Source: JARRQJ01 sp963761035 (lineage in GTDB: Bacteria > Pseudomonadota > Gammaproteobacteria > DRLM01). Taken from it: a stretch of DNA of 64,000 nucleotides. Positions 33,736 to 43,079 of this stretch are shown here, in pieces. How positions within the stretch are numbered: the first letter of the stretch is position 1; each line of letters starts with the position of its first letter. Where the stretch lies: positions 2,666,001-2,730,000 of the forward strand of contig CAVXFH010000002.1 in the NCBI GenBank assembly GCA_963761035.1. The letters are read 5' to 3'. The notes beneath the pieces are model-generated. The model ran no database searches. It had not been told where the DNA came from and saw only the letters and a list, made by a program, of their open reading frames with translations. A program made the translations under genes and the position numbers.

Positions 33736-36369
33736 ATGAAACCCGATGCCGACCAGTCCAAGGTGCCTAAATTGGCGTTGGGCACTAAGGGGGATCTGAA
33801 GTCCCTGCCTCTATCGGAAGTGGAGAAACAACTGGGGTCGTCGTCAGACGGCCTCACCCAAGCCGAGGCGGCAACGCGGCTGACTCACTACGGGCCTAAC
33901 GAGCTTGAAGAGAAGAAGACCAATGCCTTCCTGAAATTTCTCGGCTATTTTTGGGGACCCATCCCGTGGATGATCGAAGCGGCCGTGATTCTTTCTGCGG
34001 TAGCCCAACATTGGCCGGACTTTGCCATCATCCTCCTGCTGCTTCTGGCCAATGCCGTGGTCGGATTCTGGGAAGAACACCAGGCGGGCAACGCCATCGC
34101 GGCGCTTAAGGCCAAGCTGGCGATCCAGGCCCGAGTGAAACGCGATGGGAAGTGGGTCGATCCGCCGGCGCGCGAGCTGGTGCCCGGCGACGTTATCCGC
34201 CTGCGCCTGGGCGACATCGTGCCGGCGGATGCGCGTTTGCTGGACGGTGACCCGATCGAACTGGATCAGTCGGCGCTGACGGGCGAGTCGTTACCCACCA
34301 CGAGAAAGGCCGGTGAGGCGGTATTTTCGGGGTCGATAATCCGCCAGGGTGAAATCGACGCGATAGTCTATGCCACGGGAGCCAACACCTACTTCGGCAA
34401 AACGGCGCAGCTGGTGCAGGAGGCGCTCACCGTCAGTCACTTTCAGCGCGCGGTGCTGAAGATCGGCAATTACCTGATCATCCTCGCAGTGACTCTGGTG
34501 GTGTTGATTCTAGCGGTCGCGCTGTTCCGCGGCGACCCGATGCTCACCACCTTGCAGTTCGCCCTGGTGTTGACCGTGGCCGCGATCCCCGTGGCGATGC
34601 CCACCGTGCTGTCGGTGACCATGGCGGTCGGCGCGCGCCTGCTGGCCAGGAAAGAGGCGATCGTCACCCGCCTGGCGGCCATCGAGGAGCTGGCGGGCGT
34701 GGATGTGCTGTGCTCGGACAAGACCGGTACCCTGACCCAGAACAAGTTGACGCTGGGCGATCCGTTCGGCGTCAACGGCATCCCCGCCGATCAAGTCATT
34801 CTCAACGCCGCGCTAGCGTCGCGCGCGGACAATAAGGATACCATCGACCTGGCCGTGCTGGGTGGCCTGAAAAGCGATCAAGCCTTGAATGATTACCAAG
34901 TACTCCATTTTCAGCCGTTCGACCCGGTGCACAAGCGCACCGAGGCTACCGTCAAGGGCGCGGACGGCAAGGAGTTCAAGGTGACCAAGGGCGCGCCGCA
35001 GGTGATTCTGGAATTATCCGCTAATGCGGACGATGTGATCTCCGCTGTTGATAAAGCGGTCAACGCATTCGCGGCGCGCGGGTTCCGTTCCCTGGGTGTG
35101 GCGCGGGCGGATCAGGATGGGCAATGGCAGTTTCTCGGCGTGTTGCCGTTGTTCGATCCGCCCCGCGAGCAGGCCAAGGCAACCATCGCGACTGCCCGCC
35201 AGATGGGCGTGAACGTCAAGATGATAACGGGTGATGCAATTGCCATTGCACATGAAACCGCCGTGAAGTTGGGGTTGGGTACCAATATTCTCGATGCCAG
35301 CGGTTTCGGCGATACCAAGCATCTCGAGACGGCGCAATTGGCGGAGTCCATCGAAAAAGCGGACGGCTTCGCCCAGGTGTTCCCCGAGCACAAATTCCAC
35401 ATTATCGAGGTCCTGCAGCAACGCGGTCACATCGTCGGCATGACGGGCGACGGGGTGAACGACGCCCCGGCGCTAAAGAAGGCCGACTGCGGCATCGCCG
35501 TCTCAGGCGCGACGGACGCGGCGCGCGCGGCGGCGGACATCGTGCTAATGACCCCCGGCCTGTCGGTGATCATCGACGCGATCAAGGAGAGCCGCAAGAT
35601 ATTCCAGCGGATGAACAGCTACGCGATCTACCGTATCGCCGAGACGCTGCGCGTGCTGGTGTTCATGACACTGGCGATCCTGATCTTCAACTTCTATCCC
35701 TTGACGGCGGTGATGATAGTGATGCTGGCCTTGCTCAACGACGGGGCGATCCTGTCCATCGCCTATGACAACGTGCATTACAAGGACAAGCCCGAGGCCT
35801 GGAACATGCGCATGGTGCTGGGGGTCGCCACGGTACTGGGCGTCGTCGGACCTGTGGCGGCGTTTGGCCTGTTTTACCTCGGCGATCGAGTCTATCATCT
35901 CGACCGCGCGCACATCCAAACATTGATGTACCTGATGTTGTCCGTGGCGGGGCATTTGACCATATTCCTGACGCGCACGCGCGGCCCGTTCTGGTCCATA
36001 CGCCCCGCATGGATTTTGCTGCTGGCGGTGGTAGGCACGCAAGTGATGGCGACCCTGATCGCGGTTTATGGGGTATTTATGACGCCGCTCGGTTGGGGCT
36101 GGGCGCTGTTCGTTTGGGGATACGCGCTGGCGTGGTTTTTCGTGAATGACCGCATGAAACTGTTGGCGTACCGGGTGTTCGATCCCACTGAAGCGCCCCT
36201 GTTGGGCAGGAAACCCGTTGAGGCCGGGAAATCCGTCACTGCGAAGGAACCCAACGATGTGAAAGCGCAGATCGCCAGGCGGGCCTATGAGCTCTATGAG
36301 CGGCACGGCCACCAGGGGGGTCACGAGGTAGAGGACTGGCTCCAGGCGGAGCGCGAGATTCGCAGGTGA
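33736..36369 (+). CDS. Proton-pumping P-type ATPase (P3A, plasma-membrane H+-ATPase type)
   Basis: An 877-aa transporter. N-terminal cation-ATPase domain (GLTQAEAATRLTHYGPNEL), actuator loop TGES (LTGESLPTTRKAG), phosphorylated D328 in CSDKTGTLTQNK, nucleotide-binding KGAPQVI, hinge MTGDGVNDAPALKKADCGIA, about ten membrane helices. The helix before the phosphorylation site has TVAAIPVAMPTVLSVT, and the helix after the hinge has NFYPLTAVMIVMLALLND, as in fungal/plant and archaeal proton ATPases. It expels protons using ATP, needed when respiration fails or under acid stress. AGGAG is 10 bases before ATG 33736. Follows the energy-conserving xfp/ackA unit by about 100 bases. Confidence 0.93.
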   Translation: MKPDADQSKVPKLALGTKGDLKSLPLSEVEKQLGSSSDGLTQAEAATRLTHYGPNELEEKKTNAFLKFLGYFWGPIPWMIEAAVILSAVAQHWPDFAIILLLLLANAVVGFWEEHQAGNAIAALKAKLAIQARVKRDGKWVDPPARELVPGDVIRLRLGDIVPADARLLDGDPIELDQSALTGESLPTTRKAGEAVFSGSIIRQGEIDAIVYATGANTYFGKTAQLVQEALTVSHFQRAVLKIGNYLIILAVTLVVLILAVALFRGDPMLTTLQFALVLTVAAIPVAMPTVLSVTMAVGARLLARKEAIVTRLAAIEELAGVDVLCSDKTGTLTQNKLTLGDPFGVNGIPADQVILNAALASRADNKDTIDLAVLGGLKSDQALNDYQVLHFQPFDPVHKRTEATVKGADGKEFKVTKGAPQVILELSANADDVISAVDKAVNAFAARGFRSLGVARADQDGQWQFLGVLPLFDPPREQAKATIATARQMGVNVKMITGDAIAIAHETAVKLGLGTNILDASGFGDTKHLETAQLAESIEKADGFAQVFPEHKFHIIEVLQQRGHIVGMTGDGVNDAPALKKADCGIAVSGATDAARAAADIVLMTPGLSVIIDAIKESRKIFQRMNSYAIYRIAETLRVLVFMTLAILIFNFYPLTAVMIVMLALLNDGAILSIAYDNVHYKDKPEAWNMRMVLGVATVLGVVGPVAAFGLFYLGDRVYHLDRAHIQTLMYLMLSVAGHLTIFLTRTRGPFWSIRPAWILLLAVVGTQVMATLIAVYGVFMTPLGWGWALFVWGYALAWFFVNDRMKLLAYRVFDPTEAPLLGRKPVEAGKSVTAKEPNDVKAQIARRAYELYERHGHQGGHEVEDWLQAEREIRR

Positions 36370-36460
36370 GGCGGGACCGGCGTAGATGTCCTCAACGTCC
36401 TAATTGAATTCGCCATAATTCAGCACAGCCGATACAGTTTGTAAGAGCAAAGAGGTGCCT

Positions 36461-37336
36461 ATGAAGATCAAATTAAAGGATTTCCTAATAGCGGAAGGTG
36501 AAAAGGTCAAACTCAAGAATTGGCCGACCTTTGTTAATCCCGTTTATCGATCCAAGGAGCATTATCAGGAAATGCTCGAAGCACAGGTGAGCGAGTTGAG
36601 TGCGCTCCAATACCTGCACTATGCGTCCAATCGCTACGCGCTGTTGCTTATTTTTCAGGCCATGGATGCCGCCGGCAAGGATGGCGCTATCCGGCATGTG
36701 ATGTCGGGTATCAATCCCCAGGGTTGCCAGGTGTTCAGTTTCAAACATCCCAGCATGACGGAACTGGAGCATGATTTTCTATGGCGCACTTCGCAATGTC
36801 TTCCCGAGCGCGGTCGCATCGGTATCTTTAACCGATCCTATTATGAGGAGGTGCTGATCGTTCGCGTGCATCCGGAGATTCTCCGCGGTCAGGGATTGCC
36901 GGAGGCATTACTCGACGAAAAAACCATCTGGAAAAACCGCTATCGATCCATCGTGGACCTGGAAAGCCATCTCTACAACAACGGCACGCGGATCATCAAG
37001 TTCTTTCTCCATCTTTCAAAGGAGGAGCAGCGCAAGCGTTTTCTGCAGCGCATCGATGAGCCTGAGAAAAACTGGAAATTCAGCCTCGCGGATATTGAAG
37101 AAAGAAAATATTGGAAGCAGTATATGCATGCCTATGAGACATGCCTGAGCGCCACCAGCACAAAAATCGCGCCATGGTACGTGGTGCCCGCCGATGACAA
37201 GGAAAATGCCCGTCTGATTATTTCACGCATTATCCTTGACACGTTCAAGACGCTCAACATGAGTTATCCCGAAACCGATGCAAAACGGCGCAAGGAATTA
37301 CAGGCGATCCGTACCCGGCTTGCAAAACAGGGATAA
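36461..37336 (+). CDS. ppk2: Polyphosphate kinase 2 (PPK2) family protein
   Basis: A 291-aa single-domain PPK2. Walker A is IFQAMDAAGKDGAIRHVMSG (K73), then GCQVFSFKHPS, the lid-like DFLWRTSQCLPERGRIGIFN with RSYYEEVLI (Walker B), and KFFLHLSKEEQRKRF. PPK2 uses polyphosphate to phosphorylate nucleotides (ADP, GDP or AMP by class); class is not decided here. Best start is ATG 36461 after AGAGGTG. A decayed PPK2 relative lies at 39911-40152, so there were two. The aquaporin gene follows after 22 bases. Confidence 0.9.
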   Translation: MKIKLKDFLIAEGEKVKLKNWPTFVNPVYRSKEHYQEMLEAQVSELSALQYLHYASNRYALLLIFQAMDAAGKDGAIRHVMSGINPQGCQVFSFKHPSMTELEHDFLWRTSQCLPERGRIGIFNRSYYEEVLIVRVHPEILRGQGLPEALLDEKTIWKNRYRSIVDLESHLYNNGTRIIKFFLHLSKEEQRKRFLQRIDEPEKNWKFSLADIEERKYWKQYMHAYETCLSATSTKIAPWYVVPADDKENARLIISRIILDTFKTLNMSYPETDAKRRKELQAIRTRLAKQG

Positions 37337-37358
37337 TTCATTTGCACCGGGAGAAGAT

Positions 37359-38159
37359 ATGACATCGCTTAGTAAAGACCGACAGGAGGTTCAGCAGCGT
37401 GGCAGGATGGTGCTGAAACAGGAGGCCCCGGACTTTCTGAATCCAGTACATGAGTGGCGCCGTCTCTTTGCGGAATTATGGGGCACGTTTCTGCTGGTGC
37501 TTGTCGCCGCAGGTGGTGGTGTAGTTGCCGCCAGGAGCGGCGGCGTTGTCACCCTGGGTATGATCGTGGTTGCCCCCGGGCTGATGGTGATGGCCATCAT
37601 TTACTTTATGGGCACCGTGAGCGGGGCGCATTTGAACCCGGCGGTTACCCTGGCATTCGCCTTACGGCGTAATTTCCCATGGCGTCGCGTGCCTGGTTAC
37701 CTATTGGCACAGGTGATCGGTGGAATCGCTGCAGCGCTCTTCCTGCGAACCTTGTTTGGCACCGTCGGCGCGCTAGGCGCGACCGTGCCGAGTAGCGGAG
37801 CAGACAGCGGCACAGCGTTGGCGATGGAGGTGGTGCTGACAGCCGGACTGGTTAACACCATCCTCGGTACCGCTTCAGGGGCGCGCAATATTGGTGCTAA
37901 CGGTGCCATCGCCGTGGGTGGATATATTGCGCTGGCGGGCCTTTGGGCGGCACCGATCAGCGGGGCTTCGATGAATCCAGTGCGTTCATTGGCGCCGGAT
38001 TTGGTGCGCGGCGACCTGGCTACGACGTGGATCTATGTGGTGGGGCCGGTTCTCGGTGCGCTGCTAGGTGTTGCCTTCGAGTGGATATTAAAGGGGAAAC
38101 CCACTACCGCCGGGTCTATTGCGGCGCAAGGTTCCGTTGATACAGACGAGGTGCGGTAA
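37359..38159 (+). CDS. Aquaporin / MIP family channel
   Basis: A 266-aa channel with six membrane helices and two re-entrant loops. The first selectivity motif is SGAHLNPAVTLAFAL, the second is SGASMNPVRSLAPDL, where the usual NPA is NPV. The start ATG 37359 is backed by GGGAGAAG; upstream open codons lie in the PPK2 gene. The N-terminal ~30 residues are polar. The second-loop Val and an Arg just after it (NPVR) fit water-selective channels, but glycerol or other small solutes are possible. It may help osmotic adjustment next to Kup and the proton pump. Confidence 0.88.
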   Translation: MTSLSKDRQEVQQRGRMVLKQEAPDFLNPVHEWRRLFAELWGTFLLVLVAAGGGVVAARSGGVVTLGMIVVAPGLMVMAIIYFMGTVSGAHLNPAVTLAFALRRNFPWRRVPGYLLAQVIGGIAAALFLRTLFGTVGALGATVPSSGADSGTALAMEVVLTAGLVNTILGTASGARNIGANGAIAVGGYIALAGLWAAPISGASMNPVRSLAPDLVRGDLATTWIYVVGPVLGALLGVAFEWILKGKPTTAGSIAAQGSVDTDEVR

Positions 38160-38212
38160 GCGGAGGACGACGTGATCAAAAGTGACATGCAATGCAAAGA
38201 AGAAGATTCGAG

Positions 38213-38430
38213 ATGCGGATCGACATGATTGGTCCGGGTAGGATGGGCAGTAACCTGGTGCGGCGACTGATGCGGAGGGCTTGAATATCCTACGCAATGC
38301 CGACACCGGCGATCAGCGCGGTGCATTCGAACGGTTTACCTCCCGCGGCGACGGCGACTATGCCAATAGGCTATTGTCCGCGATGCGCAAACAGTTTGGC
38401 GGGCATGACGAGAAAAAGGAGCGAAGCTAA
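38213..38430 (+). pseudogene. gnd: 6-phosphogluconate dehydrogenase (gnd), both ends joined, middle deleted
   Basis: ATG 38213 begins MRIDMIGPGRMGSNLVRRLM, the start of decarboxylating 6-phosphogluconate dehydrogenase (MQLGMIGLGRMGANMVRRL in related genes). It stops at TGA 38282. From about 38284 another frame reads ILRNADTGDQRGAFERFTSR then GDGDYANRLLSAMRKQFGGH and ends at TAA 38428-38430, the normal C-terminus of the same enzyme. Only about 23 N-terminal and 48 C-terminal residues remain, in different frames, so some 230 residues have been deleted. Its stop lies one base before the zwf start, showing the old gnd-zwf operon order. Confidence 0.85.
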
Positions 38431-38431
38431 G

Positions 38432-39844
38432 ATGGGCAAGCGCGATAATCGCACAACGCCGTCCGATGCGCTGGTGATCTTCGGCGTGACCGGCGATCTC
38501 GCCCACAAGATGATCTTTCCGGCGCTGTACGCTATGGTCAAGCGCGGCATCCTCGACGTCCCGGTGGTGGGGGTCGCCGGCCGTAAGTGGAGCCCGGCGC
38601 AGCTGCACAAGTGGGCGACCGACAGTATCAAACAGGCCGGCCGGGTCGATGACCGGGCCGCACTCGACCATCTTCTTTCCCTGCTCCGCTATGTGCACGG
38701 GGATTACAATGAGCCAAGCACCTTCAAAGCCCTTAAGCAGGCGCTGGGCGATGCGCGGCGTCCGACCCACTATCTCGCCATTCCGCCCGCGTTGTTCGCG
38801 ACGGTGATCAAAGGACTCGGTGCCGCGGGGCTCGCCGATCAGGCGCGGGTCATCGTTGAGAAGCCGTTCGGGCGCGACCTGGCGTCGGCGCGGGCGCTCA
38901 ACCGTATCGCGCTGGCGGTGTTTCAGGAGGACGCGATCTTCCGCATCGACCACTATCTCGGGAAAGAGGCGATCATGAATATCCTCTATTTCCGTTTCGC
39001 CAATTCTTTCCTCGAGCCGATCTGGAACCGCAACTACGTCGCCAGCGTCCAGATCACGCTTGCGGAGGATTTCGGTGTGAAGGGGCGCGGCGCATTTTAT
39101 GAAAGCGCCGGCTGCCTGCGCGACGTCATCCAGAATCACCTGTTTCAGATCGTCGCGCTACTGGCCATGGAGCCGCCGGCCTATCAGGGCTACGGCGCGG
39201 TGCATAGCGAGAAGGCCAAAGTCTTTGAGGCCATGCGCCCCCTGCGCCCGGCTGACGTGGTGCGCGGCCAGTATGCGGGCTATCGCAAAGAGAAAGGCGT
39301 GGCACAGGACTCGGATGTTGAAACCTTCTGCGCCCTACGGCTGTTTATCGATTCGTGGCGTTGGGAAGGGGTGCCGTGGTACCTGCGTTCCGGCAAATAT
39401 CTGGCCGCGACGGCGGCCGAGGTGGTCGTGGAATTAAAGCCGCCGCCGCAGCGGCTATTCGACGATTCAGCGCCGCCGGGCGGGCGGACCAACTACGTAC
39501 GCTTCCACCTGTCCCCCAATTCCGCCGTCGCCCTTGCCGCGCGCGTCAAACGCGCCGGCAAGGAGTTTGTCGGTGAGCAGCGCGAGCTCTACCTGCTGGA
39601 TGAACACGCGGGCGAAGAAAAGCCTTACGAGCGGCTTCTGAGTGACGCCATGGCCGGCAACGGCTCGCTCTTCACCCGCGAAGACGCGGTTGAGGCCGCT
39701 TGGGTGGTGGTCGATCCGGTCCTAAAGACGCACTACGCGCCACATCGCTACCAGCGCGGCGGTTGGGGGCCGAAACAGGCAGATGCGCTCATTGCGGGAG
39801 GCGGAGGCTGGCACAATCCGACACCGGCGCAGGCGGCAAAATGA
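38432..39844 (+). CDS. zwf: Glucose-6-phosphate 1-dehydrogenase
   Basis: A 470-aa enzyme oxidising glucose-6-phosphate to 6-phosphogluconolactone. NADP site ALVIFGVTGDLAHKMIFPAL (the usual Arg/Lys of GDLxxRK is H-K here), active site FRIDHYLGKEAI with the catalytic His/Lys region, RGAFYESAGCLRDVIQNHL and WRWEGVPWYLRSGKYL. Start ATG 38432 follows AAAAGGAGCG in the gnd remnant. The adjacent gnd is destroyed, so 6-phosphogluconate must be used elsewhere (an Entner-Doudoroff route or another gnd). Normal length for the family. Confidence 0.94.
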   Translation: MGKRDNRTTPSDALVIFGVTGDLAHKMIFPALYAMVKRGILDVPVVGVAGRKWSPAQLHKWATDSIKQAGRVDDRAALDHLLSLLRYVHGDYNEPSTFKALKQALGDARRPTHYLAIPPALFATVIKGLGAAGLADQARVIVEKPFGRDLASARALNRIALAVFQEDAIFRIDHYLGKEAIMNILYFRFANSFLEPIWNRNYVASVQITLAEDFGVKGRGAFYESAGCLRDVIQNHLFQIVALLAMEPPAYQGYGAVHSEKAKVFEAMRPLRPADVVRGQYAGYRKEKGVAQDSDVETFCALRLFIDSWRWEGVPWYLRSGKYLAATAAEVVVELKPPPQRLFDDSAPPGGRTNYVRFHLSPNSAVALAARVKRAGKEFVGEQRELYLLDEHAGEEKPYERLLSDAMAGNGSLFTREDAVEAAWVVVDPVLKTHYAPHRYQRGGWGPKQADALIAGGGGWHNPTPAQAAK

Positions 39845-39910
39845 CGGCGGTGCGAACGGTTTCATTGCGTATCTTCGCTTGTGCTCGCGGATAGGGAAAG
39901 CCGTCGCCGC

Positions 39911-40152
39911 TATAACGGTGCGTGGATAATCAAGGTTTTTCTTCATCTTTCGCAAGCGGAGCAGTGCAGGCGCTTGATTCATCGCATCGGCGAACCCGTA
40001 AAATAGGGAAGATGCAGCCTCGGGGATATTGAGGGCGCGAATACCGGAAACCATACAGAAGGTCCATGGGGGATTATTTGAGAGGAACGAGAACACACAG
40101 CGCGCCCCTGGCATGTCGTGTCGGCCGACGATTTCGCCGCCGGCTGGTAAAT
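39911..40152 (+). pseudogene. Decayed second PPK2 gene (ghost)
   Basis: One frame reads Y-NGAWIIKVFLHLSQAEQ, then RIGEPVK, a TAG, SLGDIEG, a TGA, PWHVVSADDFAAGW and TAA. It follows the intact PPK2 of this window in order: YNNGTRIIKFFLHLSKEEQ, RIDEPEKNW, SLADIEE and APWYVVPADDKENA. Several stops and substitutions make it a late-stage ghost. Only about the last third of the gene is visible. The rest of 39845-40427 is non-coding and includes the upstream region of kup. Confidence 0.75.
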
Positions 40153-40427
40153 CAGGACGACGCGGCAATGGGACCGGAGGGCCCGCGAAGTCATTTTGTA
40201 AAGGCCAACCTATTGCGCGGCGGCAGGAATAAATGATTCAACAGCGGGCCTTTGCCGGCCTTCCGCACCTTAGGCGCGAGTCACGTCGTCACGTTGACGC
40301 ACAACCGTGGGCGCGTTAGATTAACGCCCCGTCGTGCAAACGATTTTTTGTCTCGCGAATAAAAAGACATCCCTGCGGGCCGGCTGTTCCCGCCGATTTT
40401 CATTTCAATTTCTCACTGGTGCGCACG

Positions 40428-42320
40428 ATGGCTGAATCACACATGGCTTTGCCTCAAGACCGACGCGGTCTGATATTGACTGCGCTCGGCGTGGTGTTTG
40501 GAGATATCGGTACCAGTCCGCTGTACGCATTGCGCGTCAGCTTTCATGGGGCCGAGGCGCCCGCACTCAATATGGCCGACGTGTTGGGTATACTGTCATT
40601 GATCGTCTGGGCCTTGTTGCTGGTCATTTCCGTTAAATATCTGGCGTTCGTGCTGCGCGCCAACAACAAGGGAGAGGGCGGGATTATCGCGCTCGTTGCA
40701 TTGCTCAATCCATGGCGGGCAAAGAAACGCTCGACCCGTCACTTCATGATGTTGCTCGGCCTGTTCGGCGCCTGCCTGCTCTATGGCGATGGCACCATTA
40801 CGCCGGCCATCTCCGTGCTGAGTGCCGTCGAAGGCTTGACCGTAGCGGCACCCGCTATTACCCATCTGATTCTGCCCATTACAGTCGTGGTGCTTGTAGG
40901 CCTGTTCACGATCCAGCGTCACGGCAGCGGGCGCATTGGCCGTTGGTTCGGTCCTATCATGCTGCTTTGGTTTATAGTGCTGGCATTGCTGGGGCTGCGA
41001 GGCGTGTTGCTGGAGCCAAAGGTACTCATGGCCTTAAACCCCATGTGCGGCATGGAGTTCCTCGCCGGCCATGGCCTGGTCGGATTCCTGACCCTCGGCG
41101 CCGTGTTTCTTGTAGTTACCGGCGGAGAAGCGCTCTACGCCGATCTAGGCCATTTCGGTGCCCGCCCCATCCGTCACGGTTGGTTTCTGATCGTGTTGCC
41201 GGCGCTTCTGGTCAACTATCTTGGCCAAGGGGCATTGCTTATCGCGGATCCCAGTGCGATTGACTCGCCGTTCTTTCGCCTGGCACCGGCATGGGCGACC
41301 ATTCCTTTGGTAGTTCTGGCGACTATCGCTACCATTATCGCCTCGCAGGCGGTCATTACCGGCACCTTCTCGTTGACCCGCCAGGCCATCCAATTTCGAC
41401 AGCTGCCGCGCATGCGTGTGATTCACACGGAGCCCGGTGAGGCGGGGCAAATCTACGTGCCCGTGGTCAACTGGTTGCTGATGGCGGCCTGCATACTGCT
41501 GGTGCTGGGTTTCCGTAGTTCGAACGCACTCGCATCCGCGTACGGCGTGGCGGTATCCATGGACATGCTCATCACGACAATACTTACCGTTACCGTTGCC
41601 CTGCGCTTCGGCTGGTTTCCCGCAATGGCCGTGTTCGGAGGCGCGGTTTTCCTGATAATCGACGGCGCGTTTCTCGGCGCTAATCTGTACAAAATTCCAG
41701 ACGGCGGCTGGTATGCCTTAATGGTGGCCGGCTTGATTTTCATTATCATGACAACCTGGCGCAATGGGCGCAAACTGCTGGTGGAAAAGCTGGAGGAACG
41801 CGGCACGAGCATCAAGGAGTTTATCGCCGGGCTTGAGAGCGATCCGCCCCACCGCATACCCGGGACCGCGGTGGTCATGGTGGGTAGCAATTTCGAAAAG
41901 ACTATACCGGCGTCCCTGATACACCACCTGCAATGCGTGCATGTACTCCACGAGCGGATAATTCTATTGAACGTCGAAACCGAACTGGTACCACAGGTAC
42001 CGGCCGCTGAACGGCTCGATTACGAGACGCTCGGTGCCGGTGTGATTAGCATGCAGCTTCACTACGGGTTTTCACAGACGCCCAATGTGCCGGTAGCGCT
42101 CAAGCTGAGCGAGCATTTTGGTCTTCCAGTGGATCCTGATGCCGCAATCTACATCCTTGCTCGTGAGACTGTGATACCGCGCCGCGAGATTCGCAGCTTA
42201 GCGTTTTATTGGCAAGAGGTGTTTTTCTCGTGGCTGACGCGCAACGCCGGCCGCGCCACGGTCTACTATAATCTGCCGGCCGATCGCGTACTGGAGCTGG
42301 GCTTGCAGATAGAGTTGTAA
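40428..42320 (+). CDS. kup: Kup-type potassium uptake transporter
   Basis: A 630-aa K+/H+ symporter with about 12 N-terminal membrane helices (residues 15-440) and a C-terminal cytoplasmic domain. Marks: LILTALGVVFGDIGTSPLYAL, ANNKGEGGIIALVALLNPWR, LYGDGTITPAISVLSAVEG, GGEALYADLGHFGARPIRH, LNYLGQGALLI-like sequence and FYRSSNALASAYGVAVS-like sequence. Start ATG 40428 or 40443; no clear ribosome site. Kup imports potassium driven by the proton gradient and is important at low pH, which fits the proton ATPase upstream. Confidence 0.93.
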   Translation: MAESHMALPQDRRGLILTALGVVFGDIGTSPLYALRVSFHGAEAPALNMADVLGILSLIVWALLLVISVKYLAFVLRANNKGEGGIIALVALLNPWRAKKRSTRHFMMLLGLFGACLLYGDGTITPAISVLSAVEGLTVAAPAITHLILPITVVVLVGLFTIQRHGSGRIGRWFGPIMLLWFIVLALLGLRGVLLEPKVLMALNPMCGMEFLAGHGLVGFLTLGAVFLVVTGGEALYADLGHFGARPIRHGWFLIVLPALLVNYLGQGALLIADPSAIDSPFFRLAPAWATIPLVVLATIATIIASQAVITGTFSLTRQAIQFRQLPRMRVIHTEPGEAGQIYVPVVNWLLMAACILLVLGFRSSNALASAYGVAVSMDMLITTILTVTVALRFGWFPAMAVFGGAVFLIIDGAFLGANLYKIPDGGWYALMVAGLIFIIMTTWRNGRKLLVEKLEERGTSIKEFIAGLESDPPHRIPGTAVVMVGSNFEKTIPASLIHHLQCVHVLHERIILLNVETELVPQVPAAERLDYETLGAGVISMQLHYGFSQTPNVPVALKLSEHFGLPVDPDAAIYILARETVIPRREIRSLAFYWQEVFFSWLTRNAGRATVYYNLPADRVLELGLQIEL

Positions 42321-42429
42321 AACCTGAGTCGAAGCACGGGTTGCTTTGAGGAAAACCGCTGCAAGCTGCCTCGAGTTTCTTCTGAGGGATTAATGTTAAG
42401 CTGCCGCCGGCCGCCTGGCATCTATCACA

Positions 42430-42996
42430 TCAGTTATGGTGCGCCTCTTCGCGGCGCTTAGCGGTTCTGCGCGGGTGCCTGCCGGCCTTTTCTGCCTCCT
42501 GCAGACGCCTTGCCAAATCCCGATCATGCTCATCCCGGTAGGGCTTGAGGTCCAGATCCTTCGGGACACGGGTAAGTCGCTCGTCGCCGACCTGCTTGAT
42601 ATATCTTTGCATAAAGCGGTCGTAATCACGCCAGGAAATGCGGTCGGCGCGCACCGCCGCTTCCTCCGCGCGCGTGGCGATTTGGTGCGCATGTTGATAA
42701 TGAAGATGCAGTTCATCGATCAACGTCTTCTCCACCGCTTCGTGCAAAATTAGATAGCGGTCGACCGCAATCTCTATCCCGCGATAGGTAAAATTCTCCG
42801 GAAGGTGTCGATCGATATATATTGTCTTGCCGTCATTACTGTAGCCAGCAAGATAGGGGATGTCGTGGCCACGGTCCAGATGGACGCGGCGCAGGATGGC
42901 ATCCAGGGCGCGGTCGAGCATCAGGCTCGAGACAAACCAATCGGGCAGGCGCAGTTTGCGGTGCGGGGACTCGGGGTGACAGCTGATGGTTGGCAT
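42430..42996 (-). CDS. Conserved hypothetical protein with HExxE helix
   Basis: A 188-aa soluble protein with a strong ribosome site (GGAGG) before its ATG at 42996. Central features: IPYLAGYSNDGKTIYIDRHL, then LILHEAVEKTLIDELHLHYQ followed by HAHQIATRAEEAAV, and a C-terminal half rich in Arg, Asp and Lys (QVGDERLTRVPKDLDLKPYR). The HEAVE helix plus later His and Glu residues look like a possible metal site, related to but not the same as HExxH peptidases. I know of similar proteins in proteobacteria but no assigned function. It lies 83 bases downstream of htpX on the same strand and may be co-transcribed. Confidence 0.7.
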   Translation of the reverse strand: MPTISCHPESPHRKLRLPDWFVSSLMLDRALDAILRRVHLDRGHDIPYLAGYSNDGKTIYIDRHLPENFTYRGIEIAVDRYLILHEAVEKTLIDELHLHYQHAHQIATRAEEAAVRADRISWRDYDRFMQRYIKQVGDERLTRVPKDLDLKPYRDEHDRDLARRLQEAEKAGRHPRRTAKRREEAHHN

Positions 42997-43079
42997 GGCG
43001 CGTTCCTCCGGAATAAATTGAGATTAGCATTTTCATGAGTGGCGGATACCGTGGCGGCCTCACCGTTATCCGGTCCTTC

